64,000 bases of DNA from Bacteroidales bacterium UBA4912 (GTDB lineage: Bacteria; Bacteroidota; Bacteroidia; Bacteroidales; Dysgonomonadaceae), in the NCBI GenBank assembly GCA_002398875.1, contig DHCC01000033.1:60841-124840 (forward strand), written 5' to 3'. Positions within the stretch are counted from its first letter, which is position 1. The number at the start of each line of letters is the position of its first letter. Both the position numbers and the translations under genes were made by a program. The notes beneath the pieces are model-generated. The model searched no databases, was not told where the DNA came from, and saw only the letters and a program-made list of their open reading frames with translations. Shown here in pieces: positions 18,401 through 26,662 of this stretch.

Positions 18401-19816
18401 CTTGATTTCCAAAAGATAGAACAGTCGGCGCTAACAGTAAATAAAGTTGAAATTGCCCCTTTTGTAGAGAATATCTTTTCCAATTATGTCAAAGTTGCAG
18501 AATTAAAAGAGATTGATTACAGCTTTGATAACAGAGTAGGAAATCAAACTCTCTGGTTAGATGTTGATGCAATTGAGAAGGTAATTGTAAATCTACTTTC
18601 CAATGCATTTAAATTTACTTCAAGAGGAGATTCGATAAGTTTGTCCCTGTATAATGTCAATGAATCAATTGCTTTACAGGTTAAGGATAGTGGATTAGGT
18701 ATATCAAAAGACAAACAGAGCAGGCTATTCAAAAGATTTGAATCCTTTAATGAGGATAAAAGCAAACCAAGTACCGGTATAGGACTCTCAATAGTGAAAG
18801 AGATGGCAGATAAGCATAAAGCAGAAATTGAGGTTGAGAGTGAAGAAAATAAAGGGAGCACATTCAGAGTGATATTTAAAAAAGGAACCCGCCATTTTGA
18901 TTCAGATGTTATATTTAACGATACAGTCACAACAACAACATTAAGTGAAACAGATTATGATGTTTATAGGCTTAGTGATCAGCAAAATACGCTTCCTGAA
19001 AAATTAAACACTCTTCCCTCTGTTCTTATAGTTGAGGATGATGAGGACCTCAGATTGTTTATAAGGTCAATACTCGAGAATGACTACGAAGTATATGAAG
19101 CTGCCGATGGTAAAGAGGGTTACGAAAAGGCGGTAGAGCTTATCCCTGATTTTATTGTGAGTGATATTATGATGCCGGAAGCTGATGGTATGGAGCTGTT
19201 GGGCAATATAAGAAAAAATATCAGAACAAGTCATATTTTATTTTTGCTTTTAACGGCTAAAACCACTCTTGACAGCAAATTAGAGGGATTTCAGCATGGT
19301 GCAGATGAATATATTACAAAGCCATTCAGCGTCTCGTTTTTCAAGGCAAGGGTCCAAAACTTGTTGAATCGAAGAAGTGAACTCCAGCATTATTATAGAA
19401 ACAGAGTTAATATTTCTTCAGGCAGTAAATTAATTGGGGCAGGAGAAGATCAGGAAATAGCAACCAACTCAAAAGATCTTGAATTTTTACATTCTGTCAA
19501 TAGTTTTATAGAAGAGCATTTAGGAAACAAGGATTTTGTAATTGAAGATATTGCTAACGAAGTGGGGATGAGTCGTTCTGTATTCTTTAAAAAGTTGAAA
19601 GGATTAACAGGGCTTTCCCCGATTGAATATGTACGCGACATATCATTGCAGCATGCAGCTGAAATAATTGAAAAAGGTGATTTTACTGTTAAAGAAGTTG
19701 CCTTTATGGTGGGAATTAATGATTCAAAATATTTCAGCAGATGCTTTAAGAAGAAATATAAAATGACTCCAAGTGAGTACAAAAAAGAAATTAAAAAGTC
19801 TATTGTTGAACTATGA
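15410..19816 (+). CDS. Hybrid two-component system sensor/regulator (HTCS) for PUL 1
   Basis: A one-protein sensor and transcription activator, 1468 residues. The order is: signal peptide (about 1-26); two seven-bladed-type sensor propellers (about 30-800, with many repeats such as DDFMWFSTWNGLSKFDG); a Y_Y_Y domain (about 817-893); a transmembrane helix (about 897-925); HisKA with phospho-acceptor His950 in SHEIRTPL; HATPase (NLLSNAFKFT, DSGLGIS, GIGLSIVKE); a receiver domain with Asp1252 in VSDIMMPEADG; and a C-terminal AraC-type HTH pair (about 1360-1468). The periplasmic part would sense a pectin oligosaccharide. It diverges from susC of PUL 1 and is followed 26 bp later by uxaC, so regulator and uronate catabolism are probably co-transcribed. 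Confidence 0.96.
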   Translation: MNKHLIPYNVTLFMLVLTISLETLSAQPKAYFEHYGAEDGLPQHTITDILQGSDDFMWFSTWNGLSKFDGYTFTTFQLPTGNVIESRSSRIDNIFEDKFNNIWTLTYDNQALRFNIETESFLGTNDIEELTDIFFSASQIIPKSSGKVWILSENDGCIAVIDSLFNSIVYRSEKNNLTNNFVYDVFEDTHDTWILTKGGLTCIKDDGSDPVFYFHPESETGLKSQAPFFSVMDFNNELWFASEEGNVWIYNKEREVFYQLQTELSSDVKSIREISSERILIVSKYDGFIIYNTHDGSMERYNRNTFPEMQFNEIITEYIDRSKNIWFETDLLGVSKFNPYTEEYKHYTPYIESKESSVFPPNFFIFEDIENRLWVHPRGGGFSTYDRESNQLIPFYNEPFSSNWIFSNMMHTAYSDRQGNLWMCTRSHGLEKVIFYDDSQFLSIVLNNTVNSTINNDVRPIFEDSEGMIWIATKDGKIHILNSQGDIKNELSIGGVVYSITEDSNNNIWLGTKGEGAYKLTRGKKSEEFIIQNYKHNPKDIYSLSNNNVYSIFEDRNRNIWIGTFGGGINLIMNNDLDEKFINHRNILSNYPIGKGEQVRIISEDKQGNISVGTTLGFIMFCSDFKSAVEIDFNVYTGSNSNNNSIGANDIMDICTTRSGHTYIGTFGGGVSKITDTDDKGLPIAFETFNKSHGLPSDIILSIQEDHNGNLWISSEGGLTKFNVQNETFENFSEIKRLMKRNNFSENSRCCLNNGRMLFGYSQGIILFDPGSVKNNRFNPNLALVGFRLFNREVQILPSGPLMKNLNLVEQLTLKHNQNFITLEFAALDYTDSKNILYAYKLEGFDKEWNYSGNQRIANYTNLSKGKYLFRVKSTNSDGVWADNERTLLIEILPPYWATWWAYLIYAMLFILAAFVAYKILYTFYRMRNKIILEKQESELKTRFFTNISHEIRTPLTMIVSPIENLLHSKEASESVKNQLKLVSKNTNRLLNMVNQILDFQKIEQSALTVNKVEIAPFVENIFSNYVKVAELKEIDYSFDNRVGNQTLWLDVDAIEKVIVNLLSNAFKFTSRGDSISLSLYNVNESIALQVKDSGLGISKDKQSRLFKRFESFNEDKSKPSTGIGLSIVKEMADKHKAEIEVESEENKGSTFRVIFKKGTRHFDSDVIFNDTVTTTTLSETDYDVYRLSDQQNTLPEKLNTLPSVLIVEDDEDLRLFIRSILENDYEVYEAADGKEGYEKAVELIPDFIVSDIMMPEADGMELLGNIRKNIRTSHILFLLLTAKTTLDSKLEGFQHGADEYITKPFSVSFFKARVQNLLNRRSELQHYYRNRVNISSGSKLIGAGEDQEIATNSKDLEFLHSVNSFIEEHLGNKDFVIEDIANEVGMSRSVFFKKLKGLTGLSPIEYVRDISLQHAAEIIEKGDFTVKEVAFMVGINDSKYFSRCFKKKYKMTPSEYKKEIKKSIVEL

Positions 19817-19842
19817 AATATTCATTTTAAATATAATATTCT

Positions 19843-21249
19843 ATGAAAAGTTTTATCCATGATGACTTCCTGCTACAGTCAGATGCAGCAAAAAAACTGT
19901 ATCACGAACATTCAGAAAAACAGCCTATTATCGATTATCATTGTCATTTAAATCCGGAGTATATCGCGAAAGATCATTCCTTTGATAATCTTGGTCAGAT
20001 ATGGCTTGAGGGAGACCATTATAAATGGAGGGCAATGCGTACTAATGGTATTGAAGAAAAATACTGCACAGGCAAAGATACTTCCGACTGGGAAAAATAT
20101 GTAAAGTGGACTGAAACAGTACCTTATACTATGAGAAATCCACTGTACCATTGGACTCACCTAGAGCTTAAAAGAGCTTTTGGGGTAGATAAACTTCTGA
20201 ATACTGAATCTGCTAAAGAGATTTATGATATTTGTACCGAGAAGTTACGTACACCCGAGTACTCTGCTCGAGGATTAATGAAAAAATTCGATGTTAAAGT
20301 GGTGTGTACTACAGACGATCCGGTGGATAGTCTTGAACATCATATTTCATTAAAAAATGAGGGATTCGAGATAAAAGTACTCCCAACATGGCGTCCTGAT
20401 AAAGCTATGGCGGTGGAGAATCCAAAAGAATACCGCACTTATCTGGAGAAACTTTCAGATGTGTCGGGTGTAACTATAAGTAAATTCAGTGACTTAATCA
20501 ATGCACTTCGTAATCGTCACGATTTCTTTGCAAGTGTGGGATGTAAGCTATCTGATCACGGAATAGAAGAGTTTTATGCAGAACCATATACTCAAACTGA
20601 GATTGAGCAAATCTTTAATAAAGTATATGGCGGTAGTGAACTAACAAAAGAAGAAATCCTGAAATTTAAATCAGCTATGCTCCATGAAGGTGCTATTATG
20701 GATTGGGAAAAGGGCTGGACTCAGCAGTTTCATTATGGTGCCATTCGTAACAACAATACTCGTCTGTTCAAACAGTTGGGTCCTGATACAGGGTTTGATT
20801 CTATTGGAGATTTTACAATCGCTAAAGCTATGAGTCGCTTCTTAGACCAGCTGGACAAGGATAACAAATTAGCCAAAACTATCATATATAACCTCAACCC
20901 GAGGGATAATGATTTAATTGCTACTATGATAGGTAATTTTCAGGATGGATCAGTTGCCGGTAAAATACAGTTTGGCTCAGGATGGTGGTTCCTGGACCAG
21001 AAAACAGGAATGGAGGCACAGATGAATTCACTCTCTAACCTTGGTTTATTGAGTCGTTTTGTAGGAATGCTTACAGACTCACGCAGTTTTCTATCCTATC
21101 CCCGACATGAATATTTCCGCCGAATAATGTGTAATCTAATTGGTAATGATGTGGAAAAAGGGCTACTGCCTGCTTCTGAAATGGATTTCCTTGGAAAAAT
21201 GGTAGAAAGCATATCATACAATAATGCAAAGAATTTTTTTAATTTTTAA
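19843..21249 (+). CDS. uxaC: Uronate (glucuronate/galacturonate) isomerase, copy 1
   Basis: Interconverts D-galacturonate and D-tagaturonate, and D-glucuronate and D-fructuronate, the first cytoplasmic step of uronate use. The 468-residue length is normal for UxaC. Metal-site residues His33 and His35 (DYHCHLNP) and the conserved blocks TTDDPVDSLEHH, VLPTWRPDKAM, QFHYGAIRNNN, GSGWWFLDQ and TDSRSFLSYPRHEYFRR are all present. No signal peptide is seen. A close paralog lies at 37732-39141. This copy is paired with the tagaturonate epimerase gene 11 bp downstream, which suggests it serves galacturonate released by PUL 1. Confidence 0.96.
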   Translation: MKSFIHDDFLLQSDAAKKLYHEHSEKQPIIDYHCHLNPEYIAKDHSFDNLGQIWLEGDHYKWRAMRTNGIEEKYCTGKDTSDWEKYVKWTETVPYTMRNPLYHWTHLELKRAFGVDKLLNTESAKEIYDICTEKLRTPEYSARGLMKKFDVKVVCTTDDPVDSLEHHISLKNEGFEIKVLPTWRPDKAMAVENPKEYRTYLEKLSDVSGVTISKFSDLINALRNRHDFFASVGCKLSDHGIEEFYAEPYTQTEIEQIFNKVYGGSELTKEEILKFKSAMLHEGAIMDWEKGWTQQFHYGAIRNNNTRLFKQLGPDTGFDSIGDFTIAKAMSRFLDQLDKDNKLAKTIIYNLNPRDNDLIATMIGNFQDGSVAGKIQFGSGWWFLDQKTGMEAQMNSLSNLGLLSRFVGMLTDSRSFLSYPRHEYFRRIMCNLIGNDVEKGLLPASEMDFLGKMVESISYNNAKNFFNF

Positions 21250-21260
21250 AAACAGATATA

Positions 21261-22508
21261 ATGAAATTAGGTAAATATAGTATTGGAGTGGGCGATCGAT
21301 TCACTCATCAGGGAAGAGCTCAGCTAAGGGCTATTATGAAAGCAAACGAGACAGGTTTGGAAATTAATCCTGTATGGAATAAATCAAACAGGGAGCATAT
21401 ATATGTTGGTACTGTTCCTGCGGATACTCGCAAAGAGGCAGATGAGGCTGTGAAAGCTCTTAATTATACCGGCCCTTATTTCGTTGATGCTGATCATATC
21501 AATCTGTCCAGTGTATCAAAATATGTTGATTCATCGGATTTCTTTACTCTTGATGTAGCTTCATTTATTGGTAAAGAGAGCAGCAAAGAGGATGTGGATG
21601 CTTTTGTAGCTTCATGTGAAAAATATGTTGGAGAACTGCAAATCCCAGGTATAGAAAAACCACTGCATATAATTAAAGAGCTGCTAAACAAGATTGCCGG
21701 TAAATTTTTGGCAGCAACACAGCATGCATCAGATATCTATGAATATCTGAAAAAAGAAAAAGGAGAAGGTAATTTTATTACTGAGGTTTCTATGGATGAG
21801 GTTGAATCACCTCAGACACCTGTTGAGATGCTTTTCATATTAAAAATGTTAGCCGACAAGGGTGTACCAGTACAGACTATTGCTCCCAAGTTTACCGGTA
21901 GATTTAATAAAGGGGTTGATTATGTAGGTGATCTTGATCAGTTTGCCAAAGAGTTTGAAGAGGACGTTTTGGTACTTGATTTTGCTGTTAAGGAATTTGG
22001 TTTGCCTGAAGAACTTAAACTGAGTGTTCACTCAGGAAGTGATAAGTTCTCAATTTATCCGATTATGGCTGAGGTTATTGCAAAATATGACAAAGGGTTG
22101 CACCTGAAAACTGCTGGTACAACATGGCTTGAGGAGGTGATAGGATTGGCTGTTGCCGGTGGTGAAGGACTTGAGCTGGCTAAGAAAATTTACGAGAATT
22201 CATACAACCGACAGGAAGAGCTTTGTGCTCCTTATGCTGATGTAATTGATATAGATGGATCAAAGCTACCTTCTGTTGAAGAGGTAAATAGCTGGAGTAG
22301 CGATAAATATGCCGACACTCTTCGTCATATTCCTGAACATCCGGATTACAACTCCAATTTCCGCCAATTGATTCATGTTGCTTATAAAGTGGCTGCAGAA
22401 ATGGGCAATGAATATACCGATATGCTGGTTAAATTCGATAATGTTGTAGGTTCATGTGTTGAAGAAAATATCTACGACAGACATTTAAAAAGGTTATTCA
22501 GCATTTAG
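21261..22508 (+). CDS. uxaE: Tagaturonate epimerase (UxaE-like)
   Basis: Predicted to epimerise D-tagaturonate at C4 to D-fructuronate, merging the galacturonate and glucuronate routes. The 415-residue protein shares blocks with the thermophilic UxaE family as I recall it: GVGDRFTHQGRAQL near the N-terminus, VDADHI (75-80), EVSMDEVESPQTP, SVHSGSDKFSIYP, HLKTAGTTWLEEV and NFRQLIHVAY. The His/Asp residues in DADH and HSGSDKF fit metal ligands of that family. The 11-bp gap after uxaC supports the assignment. It would replace the classical UxaB/UxaA branch, neither of which appears in the window. Confidence 0.85.
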   Translation: MKLGKYSIGVGDRFTHQGRAQLRAIMKANETGLEINPVWNKSNREHIYVGTVPADTRKEADEAVKALNYTGPYFVDADHINLSSVSKYVDSSDFFTLDVASFIGKESSKEDVDAFVASCEKYVGELQIPGIEKPLHIIKELLNKIAGKFLAATQHASDIYEYLKKEKGEGNFITEVSMDEVESPQTPVEMLFILKMLADKGVPVQTIAPKFTGRFNKGVDYVGDLDQFAKEFEEDVLVLDFAVKEFGLPEELKLSVHSGSDKFSIYPIMAEVIAKYDKGLHLKTAGTTWLEEVIGLAVAGGEGLELAKKIYENSYNRQEELCAPYADVIDIDGSKLPSVEEVNSWSSDKYADTLRHIPEHPDYNSNFRQLIHVAYKVAAEMGNEYTDMLVKFDNVVGSCVEENIYDRHLKRLFSI

Positions 22509-22530
22509 ATTTTTCAATATCTATAAATAT

Positions 22531-22573
22531 AAAAGGAGATGATTTTGTTTTATTTAAATCATCTCCTTTTTTT
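22531..22573 (+). terminator. Strong Rho-independent terminator after uxaC-uxaE
   Basis: A perfect 15-bp stem (22531-22545 with 22556-22570) and a 10-base loop are followed by a T-run to 22573. It lies 22 bases past the uxaE stop. A-rich sequence before the left arm could make it act also on the convergent PUL 2 operon ending at 22638. Confidence 0.93.
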
Positions 22574-22637
22574 CAATTCATTTCCTTATACTTGATTTAC
22601 AAATCTTATATTTAATTTAGTCAGTAGTAGTATAAAT

Positions 22638-25130
22638 TCAGTATACCTCAATAAAAGCTGTTTCCAAGCCTTCAGCCGAAGCTGTAACAATATTTCTCTC
22701 TCCTTTTTTCATCAGTTTTATGAGAGCCCTGCCATTGTATGCCTGAACTTTTTTAGATGCATCTGATGTTCCCATGTTTTCAACCAGATAACCATCGCCC
22801 AATGATTTGAAACGGATAACTTTTGAAGATGTTAAACATCTTACGCCATTGTTGTCAGTAAACTCAGCTTCTATCCAGGCATAATCATTTGTCTCTTCTA
22901 CAACTTTTAGATTAATTTTTGCTTCTTCTCCAAACTTACGGGTTTCATAGTAAAAAGAGATCTCATCTGTTACGGTCTCTTTGCTATTTTTTGCTATAAC
23001 TTTAACACTATTCTCTCCATTTCTGAATGCGGTTTCCCATCTAAGACCGGCAGCAGGGAAGTTCTGACTGTCTCTAACCTTTTTACCAAGACTTACTCCA
23101 TTCAGAAAAAGCTCAGCTTCACTGCAATTAGAATATACTTTTAAAGTTTTAATCTCTCCTTCTTCGCCCCACCGAATAGACCAGTTGTGACCATAGATTC
23201 GTGCCATCGGTTTTTCTGTCCAGTATGACTGAAATACATAGTATGCCTCTTTCTTTGTGAAATCACGTTCAACTACACCTTTCTGGTTCATATATGGCAC
23301 AGGGTTTATCGGGCGTACAGGTGTTGAAAAATCCTTAAAAGGCCAATAAGCAGCACCGGTAAGCCATGGCATTGTTTCCTGTTCCTTCAAGTGCCAGTCG
23401 ATAAGATCTGTAATGTAAGATTCACTCCAGTCACCATCTCGTGAGGCTCGTGCAGTACCTCCGTAAAGTGAAGCATCACCTGCTCTTTCATCTGCTTTAG
23501 CTTCGCTTCCTTCAATTTTATCTAGGTTTACATAAGGATCTTCGGCATACCTGCCGGCATGGTTGTCACCACCCCATTCAACATGCAGAAAATGGTCAAC
23601 TTGCTGCATCTCATGGTAAGAAACATTTTTATAATCAGTGTATATGCCTCTGTACCAGCCTGCCCATATTGAAGGTGAATAAACGTCAACTATATCTTTG
23701 CAGAAGTCGCACCTTCTTATTGCTGTAAGTCGGGTATCATCAAGCTCGTGAGAAAGATTATGCAACTCGGTCATATACTCACGGATCTTATCTTTATCGA
23801 ACTCCGGGAAATCACCTGGCCAGTCATTCTCATTACCCAGTCCCCATAATATTACAGAAGGATGATTGCGATGTTGTGAAATCATATTAGTAAGCATTCT
23901 TTTGCCTTGCTCCTTATAAATTTCTCCTCCAAGACCTCCACGACACCAGGGGATTTCTTCCCATACGAGAATACCTAAACGGTCGCATTGCTCCAATACA
24001 ATACGAGATTGTTGATAATGACCAAGCCTGATGAAATTAACTCCCATCTCTTTCATCATCTCCATCTCTTTGATAATCATTTTTTCAGTCATTGCCGGAC
24101 CCACTCCAGCATGATCTTCGTGCCTATGTGTGCCCCTTAGCAGGAGGCGCTCACCGTTAAGATAGAAAGGGCCTTTATTCTTGAATTCAAAATTGCGAAA
24201 TCCAAACTTTTCTACGCTAACCATAGAATCGGCATGAGTTTTAAGAGTAACTTTTGCTGAATATAGGCTAGGGTGTTGAGGCGACCAAAGTTCAGGTTTA
24301 TTTATGGAAATATTCAGAAGTTCCTGTTCATTAAAACTATCTATTGTTATATTTTGATCTTTAATTACATCACCGGCAGGATTAAGAATCTGTATATTTA
24401 CCAAAGCTTCCTTGCCATTATAATCACTTCTGGAGTCGTGATTTTTGAAGTCTGCTACGATAGATAATTCACCTTTTCTTCCTTTTTCATCTACCGAAGC
24501 ATAAGTTTGCAGAGATTTAATTGCTACTGCTGGTGTATAAACAAGATTCACGTACCTATACAGACCTCCGTAAAGATTGAAATCTGAAAGATCGGAAGGA
24601 ATCATCTCGGTATCTCGTGAGTTGTCAACTCTTATTTCAACGGGTACACTGCCTTTATATGACTCAGCTTCTTCTGTTTTGAGGAAACTGTTGACTGCAT
24701 CAGTTATATCAACTTCCCATTCATCGTACCCACCTACATGAGAACCCACTTTTGTGAGATAAACATATACTTCAGCTTTTTGGCCAACACCTTCGAAATG
24801 CAGAATAGTGCGACCATTCTCATAAGGATTGTCAATCTTAAGTTTCGTTCTGTACCATGTTGGACCCTGATAATAATTAACATCGGGATCAACTGCGTCG
24901 AAAGCATTATATGAATGCGGAACAGTTACTTGTGTCCAGATTGGCACAATCTCCTCACCTTTTTTATTATAGTCACGAACAGCTTCCCACGGTCCCGAGA
25001 GATCACTTTTCAGAAAATCCCATCCATCTGTTAGTCTGGTTGAGTTTTCGTAATTAATTTGTCCCTTCAAAGGGAAAAGTGTAAGAAGCATAAAAGCTAG
25101 AGTGGCATATAATATTATTGTATATCGCAT
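22638..25130 (-). CDS. GH2 glycoside hydrolase (beta-galactosidase/beta-glucuronidase family), secreted
   Basis: An exo-acting retaining beta-glycosidase, 830 residues with an N-terminal signal peptide (cleavage near LKGQ). Sugar-binding domain, Ig-like domain and TIM barrel follow in GH2 order. The acid/base Glu is in LWGLGNENDW and the nucleophile is probably Glu in LHVEWGGD. MNQKGVVERD has an N-x-K pattern compatible with uronide binding, but it also occurs in some galactosidases, so the substrate stays open. C-terminal Big-like domains are likely (from about 650). It is the last gene of PUL 2, 10 bp after GH88, and shares the internal LacI-type operator/promoter at about 26405. Confidence 0.88.
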   Translation of the reverse strand: MRYTIILYATLAFMLLTLFPLKGQINYENSTRLTDGWDFLKSDLSGPWEAVRDYNKKGEEIVPIWTQVTVPHSYNAFDAVDPDVNYYQGPTWYRTKLKIDNPYENGRTILHFEGVGQKAEVYVYLTKVGSHVGGYDEWEVDITDAVNSFLKTEEAESYKGSVPVEIRVDNSRDTEMIPSDLSDFNLYGGLYRYVNLVYTPAVAIKSLQTYASVDEKGRKGELSIVADFKNHDSRSDYNGKEALVNIQILNPAGDVIKDQNITIDSFNEQELLNISINKPELWSPQHPSLYSAKVTLKTHADSMVSVEKFGFRNFEFKNKGPFYLNGERLLLRGTHRHEDHAGVGPAMTEKMIIKEMEMMKEMGVNFIRLGHYQQSRIVLEQCDRLGILVWEEIPWCRGGLGGEIYKEQGKRMLTNMISQHRNHPSVILWGLGNENDWPGDFPEFDKDKIREYMTELHNLSHELDDTRLTAIRRCDFCKDIVDVYSPSIWAGWYRGIYTDYKNVSYHEMQQVDHFLHVEWGGDNHAGRYAEDPYVNLDKIEGSEAKADERAGDASLYGGTARASRDGDWSESYITDLIDWHLKEQETMPWLTGAAYWPFKDFSTPVRPINPVPYMNQKGVVERDFTKKEAYYVFQSYWTEKPMARIYGHNWSIRWGEEGEIKTLKVYSNCSEAELFLNGVSLGKKVRDSQNFPAAGLRWETAFRNGENSVKVIAKNSKETVTDEISFYYETRKFGEEAKINLKVVEETNDYAWIEAEFTDNNGVRCLTSSKVIRFKSLGDGYLVENMGTSDASKKVQAYNGRALIKLMKKGERNIVTASAEGLETAFIEVY

Positions 25131-25140
25131 AGAAAAGTGA

Positions 25141-26379
25141 TTAATTAAATATTGAGATATTGTTTTCCAGTTTATCCTTCCTTATTAATGCTTCAAGGAA
25201 ATAGTAATCAGCATATACCAGAGGTACATCAATTTCTGAATTACCTGCCTTAGAGCCTGTGCTGTGCATCAAAAGGAAACCTCCGTTTGTACCGGGAGCA
25301 GCCCTGTAGCCGGTTGTAAGATTGTCTAATATTGTGTCGGCATAATTCCTGAATAGTTCAGCATTTTCGGTATTTTCTACATAACTGCTTAACTCATAAA
25401 GTGCAGAGGCTGCTATTGATGCAGCAGAGGCATCCCTTGGTTCATTCGGTATTTCAGGAGCATTATAATCCCAATAGGGCACAAGATCTTCAGGGAGATT
25501 AGGGTGTGTGAAAATATATTCCGCAACATTAACTGCCTGATCCAGATATGCTTTATTGCCGGTTTCCCTAAACATCATTGTATAACCATAAAGAGCCCAT
25601 GCTTCACCTCTCGACCATGTGGACTCATGCGCATAACCCTGATGTGTATGCCTATTAAGTACTTCGCCGGTAATTGTGTCATAATCTACTACATGATAGG
25701 TGCCAAAATCAGGGCGAAAATGATTCTCCATTGTCTTGTCAGCATGACTCACAGCAATATTGTAAAATGTTGAGTCGCCACTTTCCTTAAATGCCCAGAA
25801 TAGCAATTCCAAATTCATCATATTGTCTATAATAACAGGGCATTGCCATTTATCTCTGTTATGGTCCCACGATCTTATAATTCCGGCTTCCGGCTTATAT
25901 CTCGATGCCAATGAATATGCTGCATCAAGGACAACTTGCTTGTATGACTCGTTATCAGTTAGTCTGAGTCCATTTCCAAAACTATTGTAAATTAAAAATC
26001 CAAGATCATGAGTGCCTTTATAATTCCTCAAACCTTCCAGATTTTCAGTAAACTCCTCAGCTCTTTCTCTCCATTTATTGTCTTTAGTGTATTCATACAT
26101 AAACCAGAGCTCGCCTGGGAAAAAACCACTGGTCCAGTCTCTCGCTCTAACCATTTTCAGATTACCCTCATCATCTATGGTTCTGGGGCTTACTAAAGGA
26201 TTTTTTGCTTTTGTATCATCATCTCTGTTATCATTTTGAATAACCGAATCAACCAGTTGCAGTGCATATTCGATCTGTTGATCTGCAAACCGGAAGTTTT
26301 CTTTAACCATATCTGACTTGCAGGATTGGGCTAATATTATTATTGCAGTAATTAAAATTGTATAAACTGTTTTTTTCAT
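25141..26379 (-). CDS. GH88 unsaturated glucuronyl hydrolase, lipoprotein
   Basis: Hydrolyses 4,5-unsaturated uronic acids from lyase products of uronate-containing polysaccharides. The lipobox is QSC with Cys20, and the 412-residue length suits the family. GH88 motifs include DWTSGFFPGELW, THDLGF, IIDNMMNLELLFWA and HQGYAHESTWSRGEAWALYG, the last being the most diagnostic. A strong promoter with an overlapping LacI-family operator lies just upstream (26405-26448), so this gene and the downstream GH2 can be transcribed separately from the rest of PUL 2. It probably acts with the beta-helix lipoprotein encoded upstream, if that is a lyase. Confidence 0.93.
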   Translation of the reverse strand: MKKTVYTILITAIIILAQSCKSDMVKENFRFADQQIEYALQLVDSVIQNDNRDDDTKAKNPLVSPRTIDDEGNLKMVRARDWTSGFFPGELWFMYEYTKDNKWRERAEEFTENLEGLRNYKGTHDLGFLIYNSFGNGLRLTDNESYKQVVLDAAYSLASRYKPEAGIIRSWDHNRDKWQCPVIIDNMMNLELLFWAFKESGDSTFYNIAVSHADKTMENHFRPDFGTYHVVDYDTITGEVLNRHTHQGYAHESTWSRGEAWALYGYTMMFRETGNKAYLDQAVNVAEYIFTHPNLPEDLVPYWDYNAPEIPNEPRDASAASIAASALYELSSYVENTENAELFRNYADTILDNLTTGYRAAPGTNGGFLLMHSTGSKAGNSEIDVPLVYADYYFLEALIRKDKLENNISIFN

Positions 26380-26404
26380 ATTTTAGATATTTTGAGTGTT
26401 CTTA

Positions 26405-26448
26405 TGTGTACGTGCACAAAAGTACTCTTATTAAGAGTGAGCACCAAA
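26405..26448 (-). promoter_or_regulatory. Internal PUL 2 promoter with LacI-type operator
   Basis: On the minus strand TTTG (26445-26448) and TACTTTTG (26417-26424) are 20 bases apart, matching the Bacteroidetes -33/-7 pattern. The operator TGTGTACGTGCACA (26405-26418) overlaps the -7 element and the start-site side, which fits repression. A second perfect palindrome, ACTCTTATTAAGAGT (26424-26438), fills the spacer. The promoter reads into GH88 (start 26379), leaving a leader of about 30 bases. Confidence 0.82.
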
Positions 26449-26468
26449 GATGTTTAATGTAAAAATAT

Positions 26469-26651
26469 TTAAATATTCAAGCTGAATATAAGATATTTTT
26501 TATTTTCATAAATAAGATACTCTTCAGTCTTATATAATACCTGTTTTGTTCTTACCAAGTCCCTATCTGCTTCTGATTTAACCGAAGATGATAAGGAGTT
26601 GGTATGGGTTTTGTAAGGAGTTGATAAGGACAAAATCAGGACGATACACAT
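26469..26651 (-). CDS. Small open frame of about 60 residues, doubtful
   Basis: From the ATG at 26651 the frame encodes MCIVLILSLSTPYK and then a charged stretch; a TTG five codons earlier overlaps the stop of the upstream beta-helix gene. The hydrophobic start could be a weak signal peptide. I do not recognise it. It sits between the beta-helix gene and the internal promoter at 26405, inside a 283-bp gap, and could be a translated small protein, a decayed gene or chance. Confidence 0.25.
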   Translation of the reverse strand: MCIVLILSLSTPYKTHTNSLSSSVKSEADRDLVRTKQVLYKTEEYLIYENKKYLIFSLNI

Positions 26652-26662
26652 ACTAAATGATT

